This document shows positions 14,327-25,005 of a DNA stretch of 64,000 bases, one piece after another. Source of the stretch: Cylindrobasidium torrendii FP15055 ss-10. Its lineage: Eukaryota > Basidiomycota > Agaricomycetes > Agaricales > Physalacriaceae. The notes below the pieces were generated by a model. That model saw only the letters and a list, made by a program, of their open reading frames with translations. It was not told where the DNA came from and searched no databases. Positions within the stretch are counted from its first letter, which is position 1. The number at the start of each line of letters is the position of its first letter. The DNA lies in contig KN880495.1 in NCBI GenBank assembly GCA_000934385.1, forward strand, positions 1 through 64,000. Reading direction: 5' to 3'. The position numbers and the translations under genes are program-made.

Positions 14327-15280
14327 TCACGAATGCAAGAAGGTCGCCTGTCCTGGGATGCTTTGGAACCCAATGCACGAGTGGAAACCTGTTTGCACGC
14401 GCGGAGTGCACGGCTGGCACGCAACGACGCCGTTCGCCCCCTTGGAGTGGTTTTCTGGACCCATCTTCATCACCTTCGTGCACCCCGCGCAGCGCGTCTG
14501 CGGGAACACGTATTCCTTGTCTTCGATGTCAACGAGGAAGTTGTAGTTGTTCTTGCGGTACCATGCGCGATTCTCCGGCTGTTGTCGTTGTATGAGGTAA
14601 GTAGGATTCCTACCACGTTGTATCAGGAAACGTACGGTGTTAGCCTTTCGACATTCGTAGCAGGTGTGCCAATGTCCTTTATGGCCCTCCGATTTGTGAT
14701 ACCCACAGGCGGTATACCGCGTATGATTGCGCAGACAACTTACTTTCGAGAACGAGAACGGTTTCTGTGAGTTTCTGGGTCAGTCCCCGATATCAGCCAG
14801 TCGAGAGGGAATGTTCAATGGTAGACTGAGTGAAAGGAGTAGGTAGTCGCATCAGGTGAACGCGGCAGAAGTGAGTTGCACTGGCAGTGGATTTACGTAC
14901 ATAAAGGTGCTCGTCGTCGCAGATGGTGCGGCCGCAGCACGTCGTCTTGGTGAGGGGCCCGCCTGATTTCCCGCACGTACCACAGAAAGTGGACTCGTCA
15001 GGCATAGGTTCTCCCTTTGCTGCGTTCTGATAGAGTTTGCAGAGGTGTTTGTGCTTCGACCAGGCCTGTTGTAAAGTAATTCATGGCTGACAAGCGGCAT
15101 TCTACTTATAATGCACTGACATTCTTTTGGCATTCTAGACAGTAAGCTGTGTATTAATGGGACGTATCAACGCGTCGAGGAGTCAGTCAAACCTTGGTCA
15201 CAGTAAAATACTTTCGAACAACCGGAGCATCGTAAGCTCGCAGGGTGCGCGCAGAAGTTACATGCAGCAGGCGCGGTCAT
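14327..15280 (-). CDS. MYND-finger zinc protein
   Basis: The protein starts at ATG 15280 with a MYND-type Cys array: CNFCAHPASLRCSGCSKVFYCDQ, followed after introns by WSKHKHLC. A second Cys-rich domain follows (DESTFCGTCGKSGGPLTKTTCCGRTICDDEH). The C-terminal exon has a third pair of CxxC motifs (TRCAGCTKVMKMG ... CQPCT). This combination is common in expanded families of agaricomycete proteins with no assigned biochemical function; MYND domains usually bind proline-rich peptides. The last exon (14327 to about 14560) is clean. The middle exons between 14560 and 14900 were joined by similarity to this group and are less certain. Confidence 0.72.
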
Positions 15281-15660
15281 GGTGGTAAAGAGCACAGCTA
15301 AGGTGGAGTGTGAAGTCAAAACTGGGCCGGGTGCATTCAGTCGAATGCCGAGATCAATAAAGTGGCGTTGCAAACTCGAATGCCAAAGGAGAGTATGTAC
15401 GGCTCAGGGAATGGGAAGTTCAGCGTGGCTAGGCTCAGAAGGGTTCCAATATCTTGAGGCCTACGTACCATTGATGACATTGTGCTGGCAAGAAACTTGA
15501 ACGAAGTCGAGTGAGCCTGGAAATGCACAGGCAATGGCGCTCCAAGAAACATACTGAGTGGCCCAGGCCGTCCATATTGGATACCAGCCGGGCTCGTGAA
15601 TCGAACGATCCAGTACACTGCATTCGCGAAACAATCATTCGAGCACCTTGAACAAGCAAA
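15281..15660. other. Intergenic, start of the A/B array
   Basis: No protein-like sequence is seen. Several ORFs of 70-90 codons overlap on both strands, but none has splice support or family resemblance. The repeat homology of the A/B array begins at about 15661. Confidence 0.5.
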
Positions 15661-16079
15661 TGCTCTTGATTCTGGTTATGCTACATAGCATGGTCCACAT
15701 AGCCAGCGTCAAAGTCATACATATGTGTAGCACTTTGCAGTCTCTAAGTACAGCGGAACTACTGATCGTCGTGTTGTTCCGGGATGCAGGCGTACATACT
15801 AGAGGGTGGTTCCACAACCATTGCTCAGGCGCGCAAACCTGGACAAGATATCTTCCCGTGGCCCAAAACAATGAGCTTCGGATGGTGTTACAAATAGCGC
15901 ATTCAACGCCGCTAGGAAGACACTCTGCGCGACATCCTCACAGAGATTCAGCTGGAGTGTGTAGAATGACCATGGTATGGGACCTGGTTGACGTCGCGCC
16001 GAGTCAACGGCGACCTACACGTATCATTGTCGATGCGCGAGATGGCGGGCAATTGCGAATAGAATGCATGGTGTCATGT
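15661..16079. repeat. Conserved 3' flank of family-A gene, copy 1
   Basis: The segment directly downstream of A1 is homologous over about 400 bp to the segment downstream of A2 (19700-20105). Shared words include CTACATAGYATGGTCCACATAG and AAGACACTCTGCGCGACATC, as well as GCGAGATGGCGGGCAATTGC. An ORF of 187 codons (15648-16211) overlaps it on the plus strand, but the same frame is not kept in the second copy, so I treat it as non-coding duplicated DNA, probably 3' UTR and downstream sequence of A. Confidence 0.7.
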
Positions 16080-17248
16080 TCAGGTAAGGCGACGCCCTCT
16101 GCCCTTGACAGCCCGTTCGTAGACAGTCCGTGTTGGTATTGTGGCGGCGGGAAGGTCCTTACGAGGACGCTTCGTAGTGGACGCCTGCTGAACCGGACAA
16201 TCCTGCACTGAGGCGGCTCGTTTCCGTTTCAAAGGAGAAGGAGGTTTGATCACAAGTGAAGGTGCTACATCGGGTGTGGTGCTGGCGTGAGGCGAGTTTG
16301 ACCCAGTGGCGCGTTTGGGATCGACGCGCCGAGGTCTCTGTCTGGGTGTGATGTGACGAGAGGGCACAGCGATACGAGACCGTTTGATAGGTCTGGCTTG
16401 GCCATCGTCGGCGTGTTTTCGCTTGTGCGATACAGGGGATTCTCCGCGGAAGCTGTCAGGAGGCGAGGAAGGGGGCGTAGGCAATTGCTTGTAGAACACC
16501 GCGCAGTGCTCGATGATTTCGTGTGTGTCCCACAAATCTCGGAATCGCTGCTCTATATCGAGCGGACAGGGATCCCGATGGTCTTCCGTATCGCGATCGA
16601 AAATGTAAGCCGCGACGCCGAGGAGTCCGGGGTCCATCGAAGGAAGTGAGAACCGAGGAAGGGTAGCGTAGGGATACAGGTGGCGCGCGATCTTGCCGGT
16701 GCGAGGGTGTTTGGTGAATATGGGTGTGGTGTGTTCGGAATGGTCGACTTCCAGGCTACAGTCAACTGGGAGACGTAGTGCGGGTGTCTGATGGACCGTC
16801 AATCATGCGTATAACAAGCGGGCAGGGTGCGCACCTCATCCAGGCGTAGTCGGTCGTTCAGAACAGAGCAGACAGAATTATGTTGATATACAGAAAGGAT
16901 AGCTTTCAGTACGGTATCAGACGGCCTGAAGGCCATGCTGTATGATCCAAAGAAGGATGCAAGATTGCGTTGCACTGCCCAAATTGTCAATACACATAGG
17001 GAAAGAAATGAAGGGGGCGCACAGTTCAGTTGATTCCAAGCATCTTTCTTGCGCTTGGTGAATTCTCCAGGTTCCAATCCCGACGCAGCTTGATGGGAGA
17101 CGAGCTGGTCCTGTTAGAATACGTAACATCGGACAAGTACTGAAGATCTCACTGGAGTCGTATCTCCATTAGAATGAAGCAATTGGACTTTTGTATCATC
17201 AAACGAGAAGTCAAACGAGACCTGATCTTCCAGGTGTAGAGCATTCAT
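16080..17248 (-). CDS. Family-A gene A1 (unknown nuclear-type protein)
   Basis: Four exons: 17153-17248, 17023-17104, 16835-16974 and 16080-16787, giving about 341 residues with all introns GT-AG and 47-48 bp long. Exon 1 encodes MNALHLEDQVSF. Exon 2 has HQAASGLEPGEF and a basic KRKKDAWNQLN. Exon 3 has MAFRPSD and SVYQHNSVCSVL. Exon 4 has FTKHPRTG, YPYATLPRF, MDPGLLG and a Pro/Ser linker (PTPPSSPP), followed by a long low-complexity tail with several Lys/Arg clusters (PIKRSRI, KRKRAAS, KRPRKD) ending near TIPTRTVYERA. No known domain is recognised. NLS-like clusters point to the nucleus (inference). A1 shares a 228-bp divergent promoter with B1. Confidence 0.82.
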
Positions 17249-17476
17249 AGTGCCGACTGTTTGTGATGATGGTAGTAAGAAGGTGTGACACATCGTCACA
17301 GCCGCGTCACCCGCATCTCTCCGCCGACTTCCGGACCCGGCGGACCGGCAGAACAAAAAGTCTAATCACGTGAGCGGAACATGTACGATCATATAAATCA
17401 TCACGTCACACAAGTGTCTGTCACGCCTGTGCCTCTTGACCAACCCCATCAACGCCGTCTGGTGTCTTCTGGTGGG
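17249..17476. promoter_or_regulatory. A1-B1 bidirectional promoter with CACGTG
   Basis: This is the 228 bp between the A1 and B1 start codons. It holds an E-box palindrome CACGTG at 17367-17372, inside a 14-mer ATCACGTGAGCGGA shared with the A2-B2 and A3-B3 intergenic regions. It also has a TGTGAC-N5-GTCACA inverted repeat at 17284-17300 and an ATATAAAT box at about 17390. From the E-box to B1, the sequence CACGCCTGTGCCTCTTGACC is shared with unit 2. CACGTG is the site bound by bHLH factors; which factor acts here is unknown. Confidence 0.65.
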
Positions 17477-18931
17477 ATGGAGGTGGCAACATGTGCGCCG
17501 CCTCCGACAATGTCGGGCATCTCAGGGGATCACGCTGCGACGGGGATCCCGTACGCTGTGCGTATGCGACGGGTCTACGACCTCTTCAGAATGTTGCGGG
17601 ATGATTATAAGCTGGATTTTGAATCTGCAACCCGCCTCAACAATCTTCCCATTGGCCCAAACTCAATTCCGCCCACTGTCAAAGTGACCTATCGACTTGT
17701 TCCCTACGAAACGGTCCCAATCCTGGACGGCAAGGCGCTCAAGAAGAATGCGAAAACTCTCAGGAGCAAGGTTATACCAAAGTCCGTCATGGGTTCGAAG
17801 TGCAGTATTTGGTTCCATCACGTAAACTGTCAAGTTGGTCACTGGGTTGGCGTTGGAGAAAAAGCGCCCAAAGTCGTGAGTCTTTCGCCAATACCAGTTA
17901 TCAATTCACTAAAACCGCCAAATAAGCTTCATCGCATTGACCGTTTGGCTGGAGTTATGCCTGGAACCACTAATCCCAACAATCGGGACAACCTTTGTAT
18001 GAGTATGTTCACATTTGCTGGTTTATGCGGAGCGCATCGTTAATCACTTCGGAGCAGAAGATGGTGCTTTTCATGCACATTGGACGGACGCAAATTGCTT
18101 GGTCATCCCAGTCTCCTCGACAACTGATCTCAGTCCCCCAAAGCGCCTGCGCGATATCACCAAACACAACATGCGCTGTGCACCGAGAGATAGAATCAAC
18201 ATTTACGATGTAGGTTCTTCATAAAAATTTCCGTAACTCAGCTCAAAGGCTTCTAGTGGATTCCCCCCACAGATTCAGAGACATCTCCGGGTCAACTTTA
18301 CCTCGCCATTTTCTTCAATTGGCCAACCAAGACAATCACTCTGTGGGGATACTCTGACTCCCTCTCCTTCGACGTGCCTGTGGAAGATGGAGTTCTTACC
18401 TTCATGAACAACCATCCTCTCCTAGTTTCTTTTGCCAGTGCTCGCAATCGTCAGAGGCTAATGAAGTCGAAAAAATGGAGAACCTTTGTTGGCAAACAAA
18501 CGCCGAAGATTCGGAAGGCTATCGAGAAATTCGAACAGATGGTGGCGGACTGGCTGTCGTTGAATATCATCGAAACACGTGCGCAGTTTAACGCCGGAAT
18601 GCTTCCTGCTCAAATCCATGCGCCTCCGACGACACACGATGCCGAAGACACTGATGTCCCGGTGCGCAGGAACACGCGCTCCAATGCTAAGGCTGTCGCT
18701 GAGCTCCAGGCGGCGGCCCAGAATCGTCCACGCATGACGCGTTCGCAATCCACTCCCAACTTGAAGCAGAAAGCGAAAGCTCCGGCTCCCGCTCTCAAGC
18801 GCAAGAAGTCTGTCAAGACCCTGAAGAAGAATCTGAAGCGCGCGGCTGAGGACGAAGACGATGGTGGCAATGCAGTTGCGAGCACTTCTCAGGCCGCTGC
18901 GCGGCCTGTGGCCAAGAAGACGAGGAAGTAG
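17477..18931 (+). CDS. Family-B gene B1 (unknown, basic C-terminal tail)
   Basis: Four exons: 17477-17875, 17927-18002, 18058-18209 and 18257-18931, giving 433 residues. Exons 2 and 3 are 76 and 152 nt, exactly as in B2 and B3, which supports the model strongly. The folded part starts with GISGDHAATGIPY and RMRRVYDLF. It continues through GPNSIPPT, IPKSVMGSKC, VGHWVGVGE and HRIDRLAG (exon junction), then DANCLVIPVSS, PPKRLRDITKHN, RDRINIYD-WIPPTD and NHPLLVSFASAR. The last 100 residues are disordered and basic (VRRNTRSN, TRSQSTPNL, KRKKSVK, AKKTRK). No catalytic motif or known domain is recognised. The tail suggests nuclear localisation. Start ATG 17477 is aligned with that of B2. Confidence 0.85.
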
Positions 18932-19310
18932 GTTTCGGAGGGCGCGAACGTAGACGACGGACGAGCGAGCAAGACGTCGCTGAGATTTCTATTCTGTGTT
19001 TCTACTTTCTTATACGACGCATGTTCAACACATGCGCCATAACTTTTCCAACTATTTTTCTTGACGTCCTAATTCCGACCCAACCAATCATCTACCTAAT
19101 AATCGCCACCATCAATCCAATCTCTACTTTTACTTATTGACTTACGTATCTACATACAACAACGGCTCGAATCATCTACTCCTTACAATACACAATCCTC
19201 CACAGCACCGTACCTACACTTACTATACCTACCAATGTTCACCTGCTTACATGTCCGAAAACTGGTGTGAATGATTGACCAACATCGATATCGAGACATA
19301 CCGAGCAGAA
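18932..19310. repeat. Conserved 3' flank of family-B gene, copy 1, with hairpin
   Basis: About 370 bp after the B1 stop is closely matched after B2 and B3. It includes a hairpin with stem CGCATGT (19018-19024) and ACATGCG (19030-19036) around a TCAAC loop. The following words CATAACTTTTCCAACT, TTGACGTCCTAATTCCGACC and CTCGAATCATCTAC recur in all copies. It is probably 3' UTR plus downstream sequence. From 19311 to 19672 I see only weaker similarity to the regions before A4 and after B2, and no gene. Confidence 0.75.
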
Positions 19311-19672
19311 TTATTCTGAGTTTTTAAAGTCAAGAATAAGATAGAGCACTGCCCTTGGTTGTTGTCTACTAATATGGACTACGATTGCGAGCTCAAAGTC
19401 TTCTATTACTCGAACAACACTATAAGCATCCACTAAAGCTACGTAACACTAGCTAAACACCTTTCTCGTTGCGAGTGGCGGTACTTGACCCGCTCCCACG
19501 ACGCATTCGTTACCACTAGTAAGCAGCGTCAACGAATCTCCAATTGCTAAGTTTCATCAAGTACAACGCGGTTGTTTCCAATGCCAGTTCGAGACGGTAA
19601 CAGTATACCTGGCCTCAGTCCGCGGCGACTGACACTGCGAGCGACAGAGGACGACAGCACATATTGCTAAAC

Positions 19673-19699
19673 AAGACGCCCTTTACTTTTGGCAGCCCT
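19673..19699 (-). pseudogene. Family-A remnant (C-terminal codons only)
   Basis: The sequence AAGACGCCCTTTACTTTTGG and the next seven bases match base for base the last codons of A4 (28547-28573), i.e. the antisense of R-A-A-K-S-K-G. It is followed at once by the 3' flank of A2. It is too short to stand alone, but its place, tail-to-tail downstream of a B gene, is the same as that of the 23.8-kb remnant and of A4. Confidence 0.6.
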
Positions 19700-20105
19700 C
19701 TTAATTCTGGGTATACTACATAGTATGGTCCACATAGCTAGCGTCCAAGTCTATATATGTATAGCAGTTTACAGTCTCTAGGTACAGCAGAACTACTAAT
19801 CGTCGTTTTGTTTCGGGATCCAGGCGTACAGGATAGTTTCACAACCATTGTTCAGGTGCGCAGATCTGGACAAGATACATATCTCGCGTGGCCCAGAAAA
19901 TGAGCCTCGGATGGTGTTCCAAATGGCGCATTCAAGACCGCCAGAAAGACACTCTGCGCGACATCCTCACAGACAGCTGGAGTATGCCGTGATACCAACA
20001 GTTGGTAGTACGGGACCTGGTCGACGTCGCGCCCAGTCAACGACGTCCGCACGTCTCATTGTCAATGCGCGAGATGGCGGGCAATTGCGAATAGAGCGCA
20101 TGTTG
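19700..20105. repeat. Conserved 3' flank of family-A gene, copy 2
   Basis: Homologue of 15661-16079, directly downstream of A2. Small insertions and deletions relative to copy 1 break every shared ORF, which argues that the segment is non-coding. Confidence 0.7.
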
Positions 20106-21288
20106 TTATGTTGAGGTAAAACGCCCTTTGCCCTTAGCAGCCCGTTCGTAGGTAGTCCGTGTTGGTATTGTTGTGGTGGGAAGGTCCTTGCGAGGACGCT
20201 TCCTAGTGGGCGCCTGCTGGACCGGACAGTCCTGCACTTGCGATGCCGCCCGTTTTCGTTTCAAAGGGGATGAAGGTTCGACCACAACTAGGGTTGCTAC
20301 ATCGCTGGCGATGTCAACGTCGGGCGAGCTCGGTACAGCAGCGTGTTTAGGATCGGCGCGCCGATGTCTCTGGCAAGTCGGTCTGATGCGGCGAGAGGCC
20401 GTCGCAGCAATACGGATCCGTTTCGGGGGGTTGGCCTGGTCATCACCGATGTATTTTCTCTTGTGCGAGATCAATGATTTGCCATGGGAACTTTGAGGAG
20501 GCGAGGAAGGAGGCGTAGGCAATTGGTTGTGGAAAACCTTGCAGTGCGCCATGATTTCGTCTGTACTCCAGAGTTCTCGAAATCGCTGGACTATATCGAG
20601 TGGGCAGGGAGCCCTGTAATTGGATGTTCCGCGATCAAACGTATAGGCTGCAATGCCGAGAAGTCCGGGATCCGTCAAAGGAAGTGTGAACCGAGGAAGT
20701 GTAGCGTAAGGGTACAGGTGGCGCGTAATCTCCCCGGTGTGGGGATGTTTGGTGAAGATGGGCGTGTCCTGTGCAGACAGGTCGATTTCCAGGCTGCAGT
20801 CGACTGGAAGACGTAGTGCAGGTTTCTTGTGAACCGTCAATCACATGCACACTAAAACAGGGAGGCCACACACCTCATCTAGTCGTATTCGATTTTCCAA
20901 CACGGAGCAGACAGAATTACTCCGATAGACCGAAATGATGGACTTGAGGACAGAATCAGACGGTCGGAAGGCCATGCTGGCAAGATCGAAGGATGTAATG
21001 AGATTGCGCTGCACTGGTTAAGTTGTCAGAGCCAGTTAGGAGAAAAATGTGAAGGGAATGCACCGTTCAGGTTGTTCCAGGCATGTTTCTTGCGTCTGCT
21101 AAATTCTCCGGGTTCCATGCCCGAGGCGGTTTGGTGGTATATAAGCTATTGTCGTGAGAACACGTAATATTGGCCAGCAAGTGATTACTTACCACACTGC
21201 TATCCCCTGCGACATGAAGCATATATGCTTCCACCTGATCAAACGAGGGTTCAAGCGAGACCTGGTCTTCAAAGTGTAGAGCGTTCAT
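20106..21288 (-). CDS. Family-A gene A2 (unknown nuclear-type protein)
   Basis: The exon plan is the same as A1: exon 1 at about 21193-21288 (MNALHFEDQVSL), then an exon with HQTASGMEPGEF and SRRKKHAWNNLN, one with MAFRPSDSVLKS and SNSVCSVLENRIRLDE, and a long last exon 20106 to about 20830. The latter holds FTKHPHTG, YPYATLPRF, TDPGLLG, PTPPSSPP, three Lys/Arg clusters (PPKRIRI, KRKRAAS, RKRPRKD) and the end IPTRTTYERAAKGKGRF. All four introns or exon joins are GT-AG. Identity to A1 is high in the last exon and at the N-terminus by eye, lower in the low-complexity middle. Function is unknown. It shares a 208-bp promoter with B2. Confidence 0.82.
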
Positions 21289-21496
21289 AGCGTCGAGTGT
21301 TTGTGATGATGGTGGACGGAAGGTGTGACGCGATCGTCACCCGTTACTCAAGACCGGCTCGGACCGGACTCTTCGGCTCTCTAATCACGTGAGCGGAGCA
21401 CTTTCGATCACATACAAAGTCACATCGCGCAGGTGTTTGTCACGCCTGTGCCTCTTGACCAAAGACGACCACTACCATTGCGTTGTGCTCTACAGC
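21289..21496. promoter_or_regulatory. A2-B2 bidirectional promoter with CACGTG
   Basis: This is the 208 bp between the A2 and B2 starts. CACGTG lies at 21386-21391 within ATCACGTGAGCGGA. A GTGAC-N6-GTCAC inverted repeat is at 21325-21340, corresponding in position to that in unit 1. The B-proximal part shares GTCACGCCTGTGCCTCTTGA with unit 1. Confidence 0.65.
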
Positions 21497-22960
21497 ATGG
21501 ATGTGGCAACATGTGCGCCACCTCCGACAATGGCAGGCATCTCGGGGGACCATGCTGCAACGGGAATCCCCTACTCAGTGCGCATGCAGCGGACCTACGA
21601 GCTCTCCGCAAAGCTACAGGCGTACGGCCTAAGTTTCGAGTCTTTAAACCGAGACCTCACCTTGCCCATTGGCCCCAACTCCATTCCGCCCACTCTCAAG
21701 GCCTCCTATGAACTCGCTCCCTATGAGACGGCCCCGGTTTTCACAAACCCAGATTATCGTGAGGATTCGAAAGTCCTCAGGAACAACGTTATTCCAAAGT
21801 CTATTTTCGGAGAGCGCTGCTGCGTGACTATGAATGAGGAATATTGTGAAGTTGGCCACTGGGTTGGGATCGGAGAACCGGTCCCCGGAGTTGTAAGTTA
21901 TTGCCCAATTCACACCTACCTGCAACTAATCCCGCTGGAAAGCTCCATCGCGTCGACCGCCTGGCAGGTACTGCTCCTGGAACCACCAACACGAACCACA
22001 GAGATAACCTTTGTCTCAGTGCGTTTGCGTTCACATTTTCCTTATAATTCGACTTCTGACTGCATCGGATCAGAGGATAGCACCTTTCACAGAGTATGGA
22101 CAAGTGGAAATGCCTTGGTACTCGCGGTCACCTCATCAACCGACTTTCGTCCTCCTAAACGCCTGCGATACATCACTAAACACAACTTCCGCTGCTCACC
22201 AAGAGACAGAATAAACATTTACGATGTGGGTTCTTTATCATACATCGTCGTCGCTTAGCTTAAAGTCTTCAAGTGGATTCCGCACACAGAATCGAGCACG
22301 TCTCCTGGGTACCTTTACCTGGTCATTTCCTTCAATAGGCCGAAGAGGTTCATACCGATCTGGAGAGACGATGGCCACAACTACGAGGTTCCCACCGAAG
22401 ACGGAGTTTTAACCCTCATGAATAATCATCCTCTTCTCGTTTCTTTCGCTAGTGCGCGTGTTCGTCAGAAGCATCAGGACGCAAAAACATGGAATAGCAT
22501 TCTTGCGCAACAAACCCCCGTGATTCGGAGTGCTCTCGAAGCTTTTGATGAGCTGGTCCTAGGTTGGACAACGGCGAACATCATTGAAACGCGTACGGAA
22601 TTCACCGCTAGCCTGAAAGGCCCTCGGACAATCTATGCCCCACCACCAAAGCGAAAGCCAACGCGCAAGGGAGATGGAGATGATGTCCCAGTGCGCAGGA
22701 ATACACGATCCAATGCTGCTCAAGATGCCAAGGCAGCCGCTGAGTTCCAGGAGTACATGGCCCGCCCACGCATAACGCGTTCGCAATCTACACCCAACTT
22801 GAATCAGACGGCGGCGGCTCAGGCTCCTGTTCTTAAGCGCAAGAAGTCTGTCAAGAAGATTCTGAAGCGCGCGGTTGAGGACGAAGACGATGGTGGCAAT
22901 GCAGCTGCGAGCACTTCTCAGGCCGCTACACGGCCTGTGGCAAAGAAGACGAGGAAGTAG
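21497..22960 (+). CDS. Family-B gene B2 (unknown, basic C-terminal tail)
   Basis: Exons 21497-21892, 21943-22018, 22074-22225 and 22274-22960 give 436 residues. The layout is identical to B1 (76- and 152-nt central exons). Conserved blocks are GISGDHAATGIPY, GPNSIPPT, IPKSIFGERC, VGHWVGIGE, HRVDRLAGTAPGTTN, RDRINIYD-WIP and NNHPLLVSFASAR. The tail carries VRRNTRSN, RITRSQSTPNL and LKRKKSVKKILKRA, and ends AKKTRK. The tail is almost the same as in B1 even though the folded domain has diverged, for example around residues 90-130. No known domain is recognised; a nuclear role is inferred. Confidence 0.85.
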
Positions 22961-23300
22961 GTTTCGAAGGGCGTAAACGTAGACGACGGACGAGTGAGCA
23001 AGACGTCGCTGAGATTTCTGTTCTGATTTTCACTTTTTACTTTTTTAAACAACGCATGTTCAACACATGTGCCATAACTTTTCCGACTGTTTTTCTTGAC
23101 GTCCTAATTCCGACCCAACCAATAATCTACCTAATAATCGCCGCCATCACTCCAAGTTCTACTTTTACTTATTCACTTACCTAGATACAACAACGGCTCG
23201 AATCATCTACCCCTTACACTACACAATCCTCCACAGCAACGTACCTATCCGACCTACACTTACTATACCTACCAATGTTCACCTGCTTACATATTTGAAA
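22961..23300. repeat. Conserved 3' flank of family-B gene, copy 2, with hairpin
   Basis: Matches the segment after B1 and B3. The hairpin arms are CGCATGT (23053-23059) and ACATGTG (23065-23071); the one changed base still allows a G-U pair in RNA. From 23301 to 23837 I see patchy similarity to 19311-19672 (for example GCAGCGTCAACRAATC and AAGTYTCATC) and no gene. Confidence 0.7.
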
Positions 23301-23837
23301 ACTGGTGTGAATGACTGGACAACGAAGTAATATTGAGCACTGAGGCCGGAGATATCGAGTCTGATTTATTGTCATTAGCCTATAAGTCATGAATAACCTA
23401 TGGTACATTGCGGGACCCTTGGCCGTAAGTGGTTCCATACAGACTACGATTGCTAGCCCAATAATTGGTCGAACGATACCGTCAAAAAATTCCCAAGAAA
23501 CATCTATATAAGAGCCACATAACAACTGCGCCTCCGCATCTGCCTCATCCAAAACTTCCTTCGTGATAGACCTCGTCGTATTGCGGGACTCAGCCCATTC
23601 CCACCATACGATACTACCAGGGAGCAGCGTCAACAAGTCCCCAGCAAGTCTCTACGCAATAACTTCACTAAGTCTCATCGAGTGGAACACAGTCGCTGTG
23701 AATACCGGCTTGAGGCCGGTGGGTGCAGTAGACCTGTAGAAGCTTGAACGTTGAGCTGGCAAACCATGCAACCTGCGGGCCGTGACCACCTGTACAACGA
23801 GAGACGGCGAGCGATTGCAGACAGGCACGTAGGGCTT

Positions 23838-24096
23838 AGTTCAAGTCAAACGCCTTTTTACTTTCGGAAGCTCGTTTATAGACTGTTCATGCTGGGATTG
23901 TCACGGCGGGAAGGTCCTCAGGCGGACGCTTTGCGGCGGGCACTGGCAGGCAGTTGGCATGTACTTGCGACGCCATTTGTCTCCGCCGCAAAGGGGGAAG
24001 GGCTCGGGTTACAGGTGAAGACCGCACAACGCCAGTGGTGTCACCGCGAGACGAGCTCGGTCCTGCGGTGCGTTTGGAAATTGGGACCATAGACAC
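23838..24096 (-). pseudogene. Decayed family-A gene (C-terminal part)
   Basis: Reading the minus strand, TAGPSSSRGDTTG and SPVTRALP match A4 (TAGPSSSRGETTG, SLVTQASFP), followed by LASQVH-like and RPPEDLPAVTIPA. At the next codon, where A4 has Arg (IPARTVYERAAKSK), this copy has TGA and then TVYKRASESKK in the same frame. No A-type sequence is found further 5', so the gene has lost its first three exons and most of the fourth. It sits tail-to-tail with B2, as A4 does with B3. Confidence 0.75.
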
Positions 24097-25005
24097 AAAA
24101 ACATACTTAGGATGTCCTCAATGGATATCGGAACACTTTGGGGCCCGCGCGCCTCTCCCGACAGCGCGACGATGTAGACGACCCAAATTAGCTTCTTTAT
24201 CGCGAGGGCTCTCTCCCAAGACCGCTATACAAACACGAGATACATGACCTATGTATAGATGAAGAAGACATTTCATACCTGTATTCGCCCAGAGACATTG
24301 CCTCATAGCCCTAGTTGATGTGAGCACTATGAATCAGGAGCTGGACGGACTGCAAGGCCAACTGCATGACAGCCACCTTACGCTTCATATCCTGTTACCA
24401 CTAGAGTTGATGAAAGAGGGTCTATATTGAAACTTGTCAAAATCTCTCCTAGTCCCGAGGTCACGGCGAGATGGCGAGAACTACTTACCTTCGTACGATC
24501 CTTCGATGCCTTGCATTTCTGAATTGGCGTGCTATCATTGTCACAACCAATCATCATGTCCTCAATGTTAGAGCAAATGCACAGTGACACAGCTGCTTAG
24601 TGTGAGTGGCATGGGGCCTACCGACCAGACTGGGACTTGGGATCTTTGCGGGATGCTAGAGACTCGCGAATTGTGGAAGCAACGACCACATTCTCTCCAG
24701 TCTCGCTCTGTCCAAACGGTAATAGCCTGGTAACGACGTTCGAGTTCTAATCTGTTCTAATATACATTTAGCTAACTAGGGCTACTTCGGCGCAAAGCAA
24801 ATCATTGGGTATCGCAGGTGGCACGAGATATAGTAGGGATGAGGATGAGGATGAGGTATCGCTGGAGAAGAAGAGAGCACGGAGGTGGGTACAATGACAT
24901 TGACACGATAGTCGATGCCAAGGGCCCGAGACGTTGTCGATGTCTGCCCGGACGCGACATCCAGCTACAGCGGGGCGCAGTCGAGGCAAAGACGCCTGAG
25001 GCTGC
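24097..25005. other. Intergenic, no gene seen
   Basis: Short ORFs occur on both strands without splice or family support. A GATGAG simple repeat lies at about 24838-24855. This segment replaces what would be the conserved A 3' flank: I find no copy of the 15661/19700 repeat here. Confidence 0.45.

Noticed and set aside
15648..16211. Plus-strand ORF of 187 codons next to A1
   Set aside because: It runs from the duplicated A 3' flank into A1's last exon antisense, and the frame is broken in the copy at 19700-20105.
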